Shown here piece after piece: positions 34,240 through 41,935 of a stretch of DNA of 64,000 bases. A program made the translations under genes and the position numbers. The DNA lies in NCBI RefSeq assembly GCF_008704495.1, contig NZ_CP023699.1:806001-870000 (forward strand), read 5' to 3'. Origin of the DNA: Streptomyces kanamyceticus (GTDB lineage Bacteria > Actinomycetota > Actinomycetes > Streptomycetales > Streptomycetaceae). Under the pieces are notes generated by a model that saw only the letters and a program-made list of their open reading frames with translations, was not told the origin of the DNA and ran no database searches. Positions within the stretch are counted from its first letter, which is position 1; the number at the start of each line of letters is the position of its first letter.

Positions 34240-35820
34240 CTACCCGTCGAGCACCTCCGACCGGTACAGACCGAACCGCGCGATCCGCACCGCGCGCCGC
34301 GACCGCGTCACCCGCAGCCGCCAGCGCCGCGCCGTCACCGGGGTGGTGAGCGTGAGCACCCGGCTCGCGCCCACCGTGTCCACCTCGGCCACCGTCTGCC
34401 AGGTGTCGCCCACACGTGCCTCGACCACCGCGTGCTCCAGCTGCTGCCCGTGCCGGATGTCCTCGGCGAGCCTGATCCTGTCGACCTCGCGGGCCCGGCC
34501 CAGGTCGACGGTGACGGTGCCCGCCGTGCGGTCGTGCCGGGTGCGCGCGCCGTCCGCGAGGTCGTTGGGCAGCTCCTTGCGGATCCGCTCGCGGAACTCA
34601 CGCAGCCGGGTCACGTCCGCGTCCGGAAGGAGTCCCCGCTTGTCCGGCGGGATGTTGAGCAGCAGTACGGAGTTTCGTCCGACCGAGCGGAACCAGATGT
34701 CCGTCAACTGCTCGACGGTCTTGGGCTGTTCGTCCTCGTGGTAGAACCAGCCGGGCCGGATGGACACATCGCACTCGGCGGGCCACCACTGCACGTACTG
34801 GGCGACGGACCGCGACTCGGCGAGCGCCTCGCGGCTGCCCTGGTCGGGGGCGTCGTACTTGAGGGCGTAGTCGATGCTGCCGTTCCCGGAGTCCTTGACG
34901 GGGACGACGCTCCACTCGTTCTCACGCGCGAGACCGCCCTCGTTGCCGACCCAGCGCACGTCGGGCCCGCGCACCGCCATCGTGGCGTTCGGGGCGAGCG
35001 CGCGGATCAGCGTGTACCAGCTGTCCCAGTCGTACGTCTCCACCTTGTCCGGCGGGATGCGGCCCTGCGCCCCGTCGAACCAGACCTCGTCGACGGGCCC
35101 GTACTCGGTGAGCACTTCGTAGAGCTGGTTGAGCATGTGGGCGCCGTAGTCGGTGGCGTCGAGCGTGAAGGTGCGCGGAGCGTCGCCCGCCCGGTCGTCC
35201 TCGGGTGTCAGGGTGGGGATGGTGCGCGCCGAGCGCTCGCTGCCGTTGGCGTAGACGCCGTCGAGGTACTGGTTCTCGTCGGCGGGCGAGATGTAGACGC
35301 CGACCTTGATGCCGTACCGGCGCAGCGAATCGGCGAACGACTTGAGGACGTCGCCCTTGCCGCCCCGCCAACTGCTGCTCGCCACACCGTGTTTGGTGTA
35401 GCGGGTCTGGTAGAGGACGAAGCCGTCGTGGTGCTTGACCGTGAGGATCGCGAGCTTGAAGCCGCCGTCGCGCAGGGCGCGCGCCCACTGGTCGGTGTCC
35501 AGGCCCGACGGCTGGAAGACGTTCGGGTCCTCGTCGCCCGTCCCCCATTCGAGCCCGGTGAAGGTGTTGACGCCGAAGTGCAGGAACGCGGTCTGCTCCA
35601 GCTTCTGCCAGGCGATCTGCCGTGCGGTGGGCCGGACTCGGGACGCCTTGGCGACGACGGACTCGGGCGAGTCGCCGGGACCGATGGGGATGCGGTAGGG
35701 CGGTTCGGCGCCGCCGGGGCGGGTGGCGGCGGCAGCGGCGGCCACGGGGATCGAGGCGCTGGACGCGGCGACGGCGGTACTGACGGCGGCGGCCATGAAG
35801 AGACGTCTGCTGACGGTCAT
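34240..35820 (-). CDS. Exported GH29 alpha-L-fucosidase
   Basis: A 526-residue secreted enzyme. The N-terminus SRRLFMAAAVSTAVAA is a Tat-like signal. The catalytic GH29 domain shows HFGVNTFTGLEWG, ILTVKHHDGFVLY, SPADEN and the nucleophile Asp249 in PVDEVWFDGAQG. The WFDGAQG form is closer to the alpha-1,3/1,4-fucosidase branch than to the WFDG-GW form of broad fucosidases, as far as I recall. A C-terminal beta domain of about 120 residues (ending WRLRVTRSRRAVRIARFGLY) resembles a discoidin or F5/8-type module. ATG 35820 follows GGGAGACCC. It releases L-fucose that the operon at 14943-22969 can take up and degrade. It lies 38 bp after the GH20 gene and is probably cotranscribed. Confidence 0.9.
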   Translation of the reverse strand: MTVSRRLFMAAAVSTAVAASSASIPVAAAAAATRPGGAEPPYRIPIGPGDSPESVVAKASRVRPTARQIAWQKLEQTAFLHFGVNTFTGLEWGTGDEDPNVFQPSGLDTDQWARALRDGGFKLAILTVKHHDGFVLYQTRYTKHGVASSSWRGGKGDVLKSFADSLRRYGIKVGVYISPADENQYLDGVYANGSERSARTIPTLTPEDDRAGDAPRTFTLDATDYGAHMLNQLYEVLTEYGPVDEVWFDGAQGRIPPDKVETYDWDSWYTLIRALAPNATMAVRGPDVRWVGNEGGLARENEWSVVPVKDSGNGSIDYALKYDAPDQGSREALAESRSVAQYVQWWPAECDVSIRPGWFYHEDEQPKTVEQLTDIWFRSVGRNSVLLLNIPPDKRGLLPDADVTRLREFRERIRKELPNDLADGARTRHDRTAGTVTVDLGRAREVDRIRLAEDIRHGQQLEHAVVEARVGDTWQTVAEVDTVGASRVLTLTTPVTARRWRLRVTRSRRAVRIARFGLYRSEVLDG

Positions 35821-35858
35821 GGGGGTGTGGGTCTCCCTCGAATCAGGGGGCAGTCGAG

Positions 35859-37799
35859 TCAGGGGGCGGTCAAGGTCCATACGGCAGGCGGGAGTTGATC
35901 CTTCGGGTACTGATGGAGCCGCCCCCCGTCCGCCACGTGTGCGGCCATGCGCGTGACGGCGTTGGTGAGCCGGTAGCCACCCGCCGCCTTGTCGAGCCGC
36001 CAGCGCTGCAGCGTGTTCGCCGGATCGCAGGTCTCTTCGGTGATGGCGGTGCCCGGCTGGAGGGGCACGTTGAGCGTGAGCTTGCCGCTGCGGGTCTCCA
36101 GGCACCTGCCGCTCGCGGTGGAGCGCAGCGTGACGTACCCGTCGGCGGTGCGCTTCACCTCGACGTCGACCGGCTCGGCACGCCCCTCGGTGTCGCGCAG
36201 GGTGTACGCCCCGTCGGCCACGGACACCTTCGTCAGATCACGCCAACCGGGCGCGTGCCCCACCGACTCGGCACGCTCGGTGAACGCGTCGTACGTCGCG
36301 TCGGGGTGCGGATCGCCCCAGGTGACCTGCGCGATGTGGGCGAGGGGCGGCGCCATGGCGGTGGCCACCTCGTTCTCGGTCTCGCCGCGTCCGTTGTCGG
36401 GCCAAAGGCTGATCTTCGCGCCGGTCACGCCCTTGCCTGTGGCGAGCCGCTCGCCCTCGAAGACGCGCGGATCCCAGCGCTCGTCGTACAGCTTGCGCGT
36501 GTTGGTGTGGAAGCCGCCGCGTACGAGATAGAGGGAGTAGGCGGCGTTCATCACCGGGTGGCCCCGCGCGATGAGGCCGCTGGGCTTGGTGCGGACGTCG
36601 AGCCAGTGCTCGACGGTCGTGCCGGGCGCCACGGGGACGGTGTTGTCGCCGGTGAGACCGTCGTTCCAGATGCGCAGCCGCTTGCCCTTGGCTGCCGCGT
36701 AGGCGTGCACGCGGTTCACGAAGTCGATGAACGCGTCCTGCGGGGTGGCCCGCGCGCCGTACTTCTTCTTCGCGTACGCCTCGATCTGCGGGTACTTGGC
36801 GAAGTCGGAGCCGAGCATGTACTCGTCGGCGCCCATGTGCCAGGAGGTGGCGGGGAAGACCTCGGCGTACTCGTCGATGAGGCTCGTGTAGTAGTCGAAG
36901 GCCGCGTCCTTGGTGACGTCGAGACGCGAGGGCTGCGGGGTGCCGTCGGAGTCGGTGAGCTGGAGATCGGGCCGCTTCTCCAGCCAAGGGTCCATGTGTC
37001 CGGGCGAGTTGATCTCCGGAACGATCGTGACGTGGTACTTCTCGCCGAGCGCGACGAGGCGACGCATCTCGCTCCTGGTGTAGTAGCCCCAGGAGTTGGC
37101 CTCGGGATGCCTGGCGCTCTTCACCTTGAGTTCGAGGAGCAGCTGGTTCTGTTTCCGGTACGCCATGTCGCGCACCAGGTTCTCCAGCCAGGGCAGGGAG
37201 ATGTTGATGTAGCAGGCGCAGACGCCGACGCCGCGCTCCTTGTAGCGCGGGACGTCGACCGTGCGTCCGGCGGGCACGTCGGCGCTCCGGGAGAGGAGTT
37301 GGAGCAGCGTCCGGGTCCCGTAGAAGGCCCCGGCCTCACCGGCCCCGGTGATCTCCAGGCTCCGCCCCGCACGAAGCTCGTACCCCTCGCCACCGAGCGA
37401 CCGCCGCGCCGGGTCGACATCGATGACGATGTCCCCGGCCCGCACGGTCGCGCGCCCGGTGACGCGCACGGTGTCCTTGCCCGCCGCGTCGAGATCGTCG
37501 GCGAGCGTGTCGGCGACGCGCCGCGAGACGGGATCACGCGCGACGATCCTGGCGCCCGAGCCGAAGTGGTAACTGCCCTCGGCGGGCGTCCAGTTCGCCA
37601 GGGCGGGCACGGTACGCGGCGCCCGGGGCGGATCCGCGCCGACAGCTCCGGAAGCACCGGCGGCTCCAGCGGCTCCGGCGGCTCCGGCAGCTCCGGCCGC
37701 AGGGACCGGCGCCGCGAGCAGCAGCAGGCTGGCGGCTACTCCGACAACACGGGACCATCGGCGTCGCCGATGCCCGGAGAACGAGCGCAGTTCCGTCAT
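35859..37799 (-). CDS. Exported GH20 beta-N-acetylhexosaminidase / lacto-N-biosidase-like
   Basis: A 646-residue secreted enzyme. A signal peptide is followed by a low-complexity Gly-Ala-Ala stretch at about 35-55, a GH20 N-terminal domain (about 65-185), and the TIM barrel with PEINSPGHMD and the catalytic pair Asp325-Glu326 in WHMGADEYM, used in substrate-assisted catalysis. After about residue 510 a ricin-like beta-trefoil or similar tail follows (YVTLRSTASGRCLE). It releases terminal GlcNAc or GalNAc, or a lacto-N-biose unit. It sits directly upstream of the fucosidase gene, and both are likely transcribed from the 37.8-38.1 kb gap. Confidence 0.88.
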   Translation of the reverse strand: MTELRSFSGHRRRRWSRVVGVAASLLLLAAPVPAAGAAGAAGAAGAAGASGAVGADPPRAPRTVPALANWTPAEGSYHFGSGARIVARDPVSRRVADTLADDLDAAGKDTVRVTGRATVRAGDIVIDVDPARRSLGGEGYELRAGRSLEITGAGEAGAFYGTRTLLQLLSRSADVPAGRTVDVPRYKERGVGVCACYINISLPWLENLVRDMAYRKQNQLLLELKVKSARHPEANSWGYYTRSEMRRLVALGEKYHVTIVPEINSPGHMDPWLEKRPDLQLTDSDGTPQPSRLDVTKDAAFDYYTSLIDEYAEVFPATSWHMGADEYMLGSDFAKYPQIEAYAKKKYGARATPQDAFIDFVNRVHAYAAAKGKRLRIWNDGLTGDNTVPVAPGTTVEHWLDVRTKPSGLIARGHPVMNAAYSLYLVRGGFHTNTRKLYDERWDPRVFEGERLATGKGVTGAKISLWPDNGRGETENEVATAMAPPLAHIAQVTWGDPHPDATYDAFTERAESVGHAPGWRDLTKVSVADGAYTLRDTEGRAEPVDVEVKRTADGYVTLRSTASGRCLETRSGKLTLNVPLQPGTAITEETCDPANTLQRWRLDKAAGGYRLTNAVTRMAAHVADGGRLHQYPKDQLPPAVWTLTAP

Positions 37800-38186
37800 G
37801 ACATCCGATGATTCAAGTACCCCGGAGAGGTGTCAATGCACTGTCTCCGCCCGGGTCTTGGACATTTTCGATGAGCCATCGGATGAATGCGCATCAGGGC
37901 CTGAGTGGCGGAGATCCGCCCCGCGCAATGGTCAACTCACCCCGCCTCTTGTAGTTTCCGCGTCGTGGATCACTTGGCGGGCCGAGCGCGTGCCGATGAC
38001 GCTCGGCCCGCCGCCGTGAGCGGTGCGGACGACTGTGGAGGGGACGGCCGTCCGCACCCGGGGACACCGGGGTGGGGGGCGGCCTGAGACACCCGTGCCC
38101 CCGCCCGAGGGGGCGGGGGCACGTGGCGAAGCGGATCGGTCAAGGCTGACCGGGGCTTCTGCCGGATCGGCTGGTCCGGGGTCGGA
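37800..38186. other. Gap upstream of the GH20 gene
   Basis: This 387-bp gap holds the presumed promoter of the GH20-GH29 pair, with a moderately AT-rich TCATGACATCCGATGATTC stretch at its left end, and the terminator hairpin of the small gene at 38187-38360. No additional coding region is convincing. Confidence 0.5.
38094..38123 (-). terminator. Strong hairpin downstream of the 57-residue gene
   Basis: The arms CGTGCCCCCGCCC and GGGCGGGGGCACG form a perfect 13-bp stem with a GAGG loop, 64 bp after the stop of the small minus-strand gene. Confidence 0.75.
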
Positions 38187-38360
38187 TCAGTCGATGCCGG
38201 GCAGGATGTGCGGCTCGGCGAGGTCGTCCTCGTAGCCCGCGAGGCGGATCGGGGCCGCCTTGGCCCATGCCTCGAGGTTGCGGAGCTTGTGGGGCCGACC
38301 GGCCCGCTCGCCGCCGCGTTCCGCCGGTCGCTTTTCCTGCTTCGTCAGATCTGGTGTCAC
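38187..38360 (-). CDS. Small conserved-looking protein, 57 aa, unknown function
   Basis: GTG 38360 follows AAAGGAG by 6 bases, an excellent ribosome site, and the frame is closed by TGA and then a strong terminator, so a real gene is likely. The product is hydrophilic: a basic N-terminal half rich in Lys, Arg and Glu (LTKQEKRPAERGGE), then LRNLEAWAKAAPIRLAGYED and an acidic end AEPHILPGID. There is no signal peptide, Cys or membrane segment. I do not recognise a family. A ribosomally made peptide precursor is possible, but no modifying enzyme lies next to it. Convergent and divergent neighbours are unrelated sugar and acyltransferase genes. Confidence 0.7.
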   Translation of the reverse strand: MTPDLTKQEKRPAERGGERAGRPHKLRNLEAWAKAAPIRLAGYEDDLAEPHILPGID

Positions 38361-38760
38361 CGCGCACTCCTTTGTGTCGCGTAACGGAAGGACAAGGGCA
38401 GTTCGGTCGCGGTGGCGCCCGTTCGAGGCGGGACCGCGGCCGTGGTCGCCGGCCTGTCCCGGGGTCGCCGAGGGATGTTCGTGGATCCCTCGTGGCGGCC
38501 CGTTCGCCCCAGGTTAACCAAATGAGCGCGGCCACGCTCGATGGGGCCCAAAGGTTGGACAGATTCCGGACAATGGCGCCTCCCCGGACACCTGCGGCCA
38601 CCGGGTCCCGACGGACGCCAGGGGCCCGCGTCGCGCCCGGGGTCCGATGACCCCCCGGACCCCCGCCCCCGCGGCCGTCGGACAGCCCCAGGGACACCGC
38701 CCGTGACGGGCCCGGAGCGCGCAGGCGGAGACCGTCGCATCACGTACGACTGGCGCGAAA
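38361..38760. other. GC-rich gap upstream of the 57-residue gene
   Basis: This region contains the promoter of the small gene, with GTAACGGAAGGACAAGG near 38380, and the trailing part downstream of the zinc-ribbon SDR gene on the same strand. Open frames in it are products of GC bias. No repeat or operator was seen. Confidence 0.45.
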
Positions 38761-38789
38761 AGGGCCGCCCCGGCGAGCGGGGCGGCCCT
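38761..38789 (-). terminator. Rho-independent terminator of the zinc-ribbon SDR gene
   Basis: The arms AGGGCCGCCCC and GGGGCGGCCCT form an 11-bp stem with a 7-base loop; on the minus strand a TTTT run follows. It lies 46 bp after the SDR stop. Confidence 0.85.
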
Positions 38790-38834
38790 TCGGCGCGCGT
38801 CAGCTGAGGGGTGGCGGCCGCCACCCCGCGCGGT

Positions 38835-40322
38835 CTACCACTTGCCGGGCGCGTAGTCCTTCATGAAGACGCCGTACAGGTCCTCGCCCGCCTCGCCGCA
38901 CACCACCGGGTCGTAGACGCGGGCCGCGCCGTCGATCAGGTCGAGGGGGGCGTGGAAGCCTTCCTCGGCCAGGCGCAGCTTGTCGTAGTGCGGGCGCTCG
39001 TCGGTGATCCAGCCGGTGTCGACGGAGGTCATCAGGATGCCGTCGGTCTGGAACATCTCCTGGGCGCTGGTCCGCGTGACCATGTTCATCGCGGCCTTCG
39101 CGGCGTTCGTGTTCGGGTGGCCCGCGCCCTTGTAGCCGCGGCCGAAGACGCCCTCCATCGCCGAGACGTTGACGACGTAGGCGCGGCCGCTCGACGCCTT
39201 CTTCGCGGCGTCGGCCATCGCCTGGCGCAGCGCGCTGATCAGGATGAACGGCGAGGTGTAGTTGCACAGCTGCGTTTCGAGGAGCTCCACGGGGGAGATC
39301 TGCTCGATGGTCTGCACCCAGGTGTTGCTGTCGACGACGTCAGGGACCAGGCCGCCCGCGTCGATGGCGGTGCCGTCCAGGTGCCGGGCGACGCTGGCGT
39401 TGCCCGCGACGAGCGCGAGGTCGGCGACCTGCTGGGCGTCCAGGCCGCTGGTGCCGACGGGCAGCGCGGCCAGGCCGTCCACCGCGCCGGAGTTGAAGGC
39501 GCCGATCACGGAGTGGGCGGGCAGCTCACCTGCGGGCAGCGGCGCGCTCTCGCCGTCGACGAGGGCGGCGTACGCGGAGGGCAGCCTGCGCACGGTCTGC
39601 GTGGCGTTGTTGATCAGGATGTCGAGGGGGCCCGCCGCGGCGAGCCGCTCGGCGAGGGCGACGGACTGCGCGGGGTCGCGCAGGTCGATGCCGACGACCT
39701 CCAGGCGGTGCAGCCAGTCCGCCGAGTCGTCCATCGCCTTGAAGCGGCGGATGGCGTCCTTGGGGAACCGCGTGGTGATGGTCGTGTGGGCGCCGTCGCG
39801 GAGCAGGCGCAGCGCGATGTACATGCCGATCTTGGCGCGGCCGCCGGTGAGCAGGGCGCGCTTGCCGGTGAGGTCGGCGCGGGCCTCGCGCTTGGTCCGG
39901 TTCAGGAGGGCGCAGTCCGGACAGAGCTGGTGGTAGAAGTAGTCGACTTCCACGTACCTGGTCTTGCAGGTGTAGCAGGAGCGCGGGCGCTGGAGTATCC
40001 CGGCGATCCTGCCCTCCTCGGTCTGCGAGGAGGGCAGCAGGCCCTCGGTCTCGTCGTCGATGCGCTGCGCGGAGCCCGTCGCGGTGGACTCGGTGACCGC
40101 CTTGTCGTGGGCGGTCTTGGCGGCGCGGCGCTCCTGGCGGCGGCGCTGCTTCACCGTGCGGTAGATCCCGGCCGTGGCCCGGCGCACGGCGATCGCGTCC
40201 GGGTGGTCGATGTCGAGCTTGTCGAGCTCGTCGAGCACGGCGAGGCAGACGGCGAGGCGGTCCGGGTCGATGCCGGGCCCGTACACGACAGGCCCCTCCT
40301 GGCTTTCGTCTGTCACCGTCAT
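38835..40322 (-). CDS. Atypical SDR-fold protein with inserted zinc ribbon, 495 aa
   Basis: A three-part protein. Residues 1-100 are helical and charged. A zinc ribbon follows with Cys116, Cys119, Cys134 and Cys137 (CYTC...CPDC). Residues about 150-495 form a short-chain dehydrogenase Rossmann fold with TGGRAKIG at 159-166 and INNATQT. The usual active site is altered: Ser387 is present (VNVSAMEG) and Lys409 is kept, but the catalytic Tyr position is Thr405 in TNAAK. A segment of about 70 residues (300-370) is inserted relative to classical SDRs. Thus nucleotide binding is likely but normal dehydrogenase chemistry is doubtful. ATG 40322 begins the hydrophilic N-terminus. Its function is unknown to me. 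Confidence 0.8.
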   Translation of the reverse strand: MTVTDESQEGPVVYGPGIDPDRLAVCLAVLDELDKLDIDHPDAIAVRRATAGIYRTVKQRRRQERRAAKTAHDKAVTESTATGSAQRIDDETEGLLPSSQTEEGRIAGILQRPRSCYTCKTRYVEVDYFYHQLCPDCALLNRTKREARADLTGKRALLTGGRAKIGMYIALRLLRDGAHTTITTRFPKDAIRRFKAMDDSADWLHRLEVVGIDLRDPAQSVALAERLAAAGPLDILINNATQTVRRLPSAYAALVDGESAPLPAGELPAHSVIGAFNSGAVDGLAALPVGTSGLDAQQVADLALVAGNASVARHLDGTAIDAGGLVPDVVDSNTWVQTIEQISPVELLETQLCNYTSPFILISALRQAMADAAKKASSGRAYVVNVSAMEGVFGRGYKGAGHPNTNAAKAAMNMVTRTSAQEMFQTDGILMTSVDTGWITDERPHYDKLRLAEEGFHAPLDLIDGAARVYDPVVCGEAGEDLYGVFMKDYAPGKW

Positions 40323-40393
40323 CGCCGCTCGTCCTCGTGTCATTCCGTGCCGCGGTGCGTCGGGTCGTCCGCGGAAGCTCCAAAAGCGCAACT

Positions 40394-41764
40394 TTACGTA
40401 GCGCGGGGCCCGGTCTCCAAACCCGCGTCCTTCGCGCACAGCGCCACGAGGTCGTCGATCTCCCTGCGCACACTGTCCGCGAGCAGGTCCAGGTCGGGGA
40501 CGGCGGCGGCGTCGGCGACCAGGCCGTAGTGCACCCGGCCCCGGTAGGTGGACACGGCGACGGCGAGCGACTGGCCCCTGGCGAGCGGCGCGAAGGGGTA
40601 GACCTCGGCGAGCGGGCAGCCGCCCAGGCGCAGACCGATGCCGGGCAGCGGAACGCTGGTGACGAGGATGTCGAAGAGCAGCCGGGCGGCCTGGGCCACC
40701 ACGGGGCCGCCGATCCGGTGTCCGAGCGGGTGCACGTGCTCGGCGAGCAGCGCGACGGCGCCCGCGCCGCGCTCGGGCCCCGCGTCCTTGTTGCGGTCCA
40801 TGGCGGTGCGCACGCTGCGCAGCCGCACCAGGGGGTCCTCGTCGCTGACCGGGAGGCGCACCAGGTAGCCGGAGAGCCGGTTGCCGGGCGGCTGGGCGGT
40901 GCGCGGGCGGCGCCGCGAGACGGGAACCAGGGCGCGCGGTTCGACGCCCTCGCTGCAGTCGCCGCGCTCGTCGAGCCAGCGGCGCAGGGCCCCGGCCACC
41001 ACCGCGATCAGTACGTCGTTGACGGTGCCGCCCACCGCCTTGCGCACCTGGTGGACGTCGTCCAGGTCGAGGACGACGCCCGCGGTGCGGCGGGTGCCGG
41101 TGGCGGCCGACGTGAGGGAAGCCGACGAGCGCACGCCCAGGGTCGCGCGGGCCACCGAGGTGCCGATGCCGAGGGCCTGGCCGACCTCCGTGACGGTGTC
41201 GCGCAGGAGCCCGGGCAGCCTGCGCGGGTCCGGCAGGGGCCGCCGCGGGGCGACGGGCGCCGGGCGTCTGGGCCGGGACACGGGCAGGTCGACGGGGTCG
41301 AGGAGGGCCGCGCCGAGTGTCAGCGCGCGCAGCCCGTCGGCGAGCGCGTGGTGGAACTTGAAGAGCACCCCGAAGGACGTGCCGTCGGCGCCCGGCAGCA
41401 CATGTGCCTCCCACGGCGGTTTGTCGCGGTCCAGCGGGCGCTGCATCAGCTCGCCCGCGACGGCGTGGAAGTCGCTCGCGGGGGCGGTGATCCGTACGTG
41501 GTCGAACGGGTCGAAGCCGCAGACCGGGGCGCGGGTGGCGCCGCCGAAGGGCAGCCATACGGAACGTATGCGCATGCGAAGGCCGGGCACGCCCTCCGCG
41601 CGCGCCGCGAGGAGTCCCGCGGCGCGCTCCGCCGCGTCGGGCGCGTCGGCCTCGAAGACTCCGAGGGCCCCGAGGTGCATGGGATGTTCGGCGGTCTCTA
41701 TGTTCCAGAAGGCCAGATCGAGAGGTGCGAGCAGGTCAGCGGTCTCAGCAGGCGATGTGGTCAA
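40394..41764 (-). CDS. WS/DGAT wax ester synthase / diacylglycerol acyltransferase
   Basis: A 456-residue acyl-CoA acyltransferase for triacylglycerol or wax ester synthesis. It contains the catalytic HHxxxDG motif (FKFHHALADG), WLPFGGATRAPVW-like N-terminal region with FDPFDHVRI, and TVNDVLIAVVAGALRRWL of the C-terminal half. The start is uncertain: TTG 41764 gives the usual N-terminus TTSPAETADLLAPLDLAFWN, while in-frame TTG 41830 or an internal GTG would extend it. Streptomyces store triacylglycerol, so a storage role is plausible. The AT-richer region at 41830-41875 probably contains its promoter. Confidence 0.85.
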   Translation of the reverse strand: MTTSPAETADLLAPLDLAFWNIETAEHPMHLGALGVFEADAPDAAERAAGLLAARAEGVPGLRMRIRSVWLPFGGATRAPVCGFDPFDHVRITAPASDFHAVAGELMQRPLDRDKPPWEAHVLPGADGTSFGVLFKFHHALADGLRALTLGAALLDPVDLPVSRPRRPAPVAPRRPLPDPRRLPGLLRDTVTEVGQALGIGTSVARATLGVRSSASLTSAATGTRRTAGVVLDLDDVHQVRKAVGGTVNDVLIAVVAGALRRWLDERGDCSEGVEPRALVPVSRRRPRTAQPPGNRLSGYLVRLPVSDEDPLVRLRSVRTAMDRNKDAGPERGAGAVALLAEHVHPLGHRIGGPVVAQAARLLFDILVTSVPLPGIGLRLGGCPLAEVYPFAPLARGQSLAVAVSTYRGRVHYGLVADAAAVPDLDLLADSVRREIDDLVALCAKDAGLETGPRAT

Positions 41765-41875
41765 TGGATCGCTCTCGCGTCGGGGGTCGATGCGGGGGAT
41801 GGCAAGCACGCAGTCAACGCCGCCGGGCAATTACAGTCAAGTACGATCAAGCTACGCTGAGTTAATAACAGATTA

Positions 41876-41904
41876 AGGCCCGCCCCTCCGAGAGAGGCGG
41901 GCCT
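41876..41904 (-). terminator. Hairpin downstream of the GH92 gene
   Basis: AGGCCCGCC and GGCGGGCCT can form a 9-bp stem with an inner extension; the minus strand continues CTTAATC. It lies 32 bp after the GH92 stop. Confidence 0.7.
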
Positions 41905-41935
41905 CGTGTGGCTCATGTGGTGCAAAAGTGAACGG

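Noticed and set aside
38140..38697. 185-codon minus-strand frame over the small 57-residue gene
   Set aside because: It is in another frame, lacks start signals, and runs through the terminator side; the 57-residue frame has far better signals.
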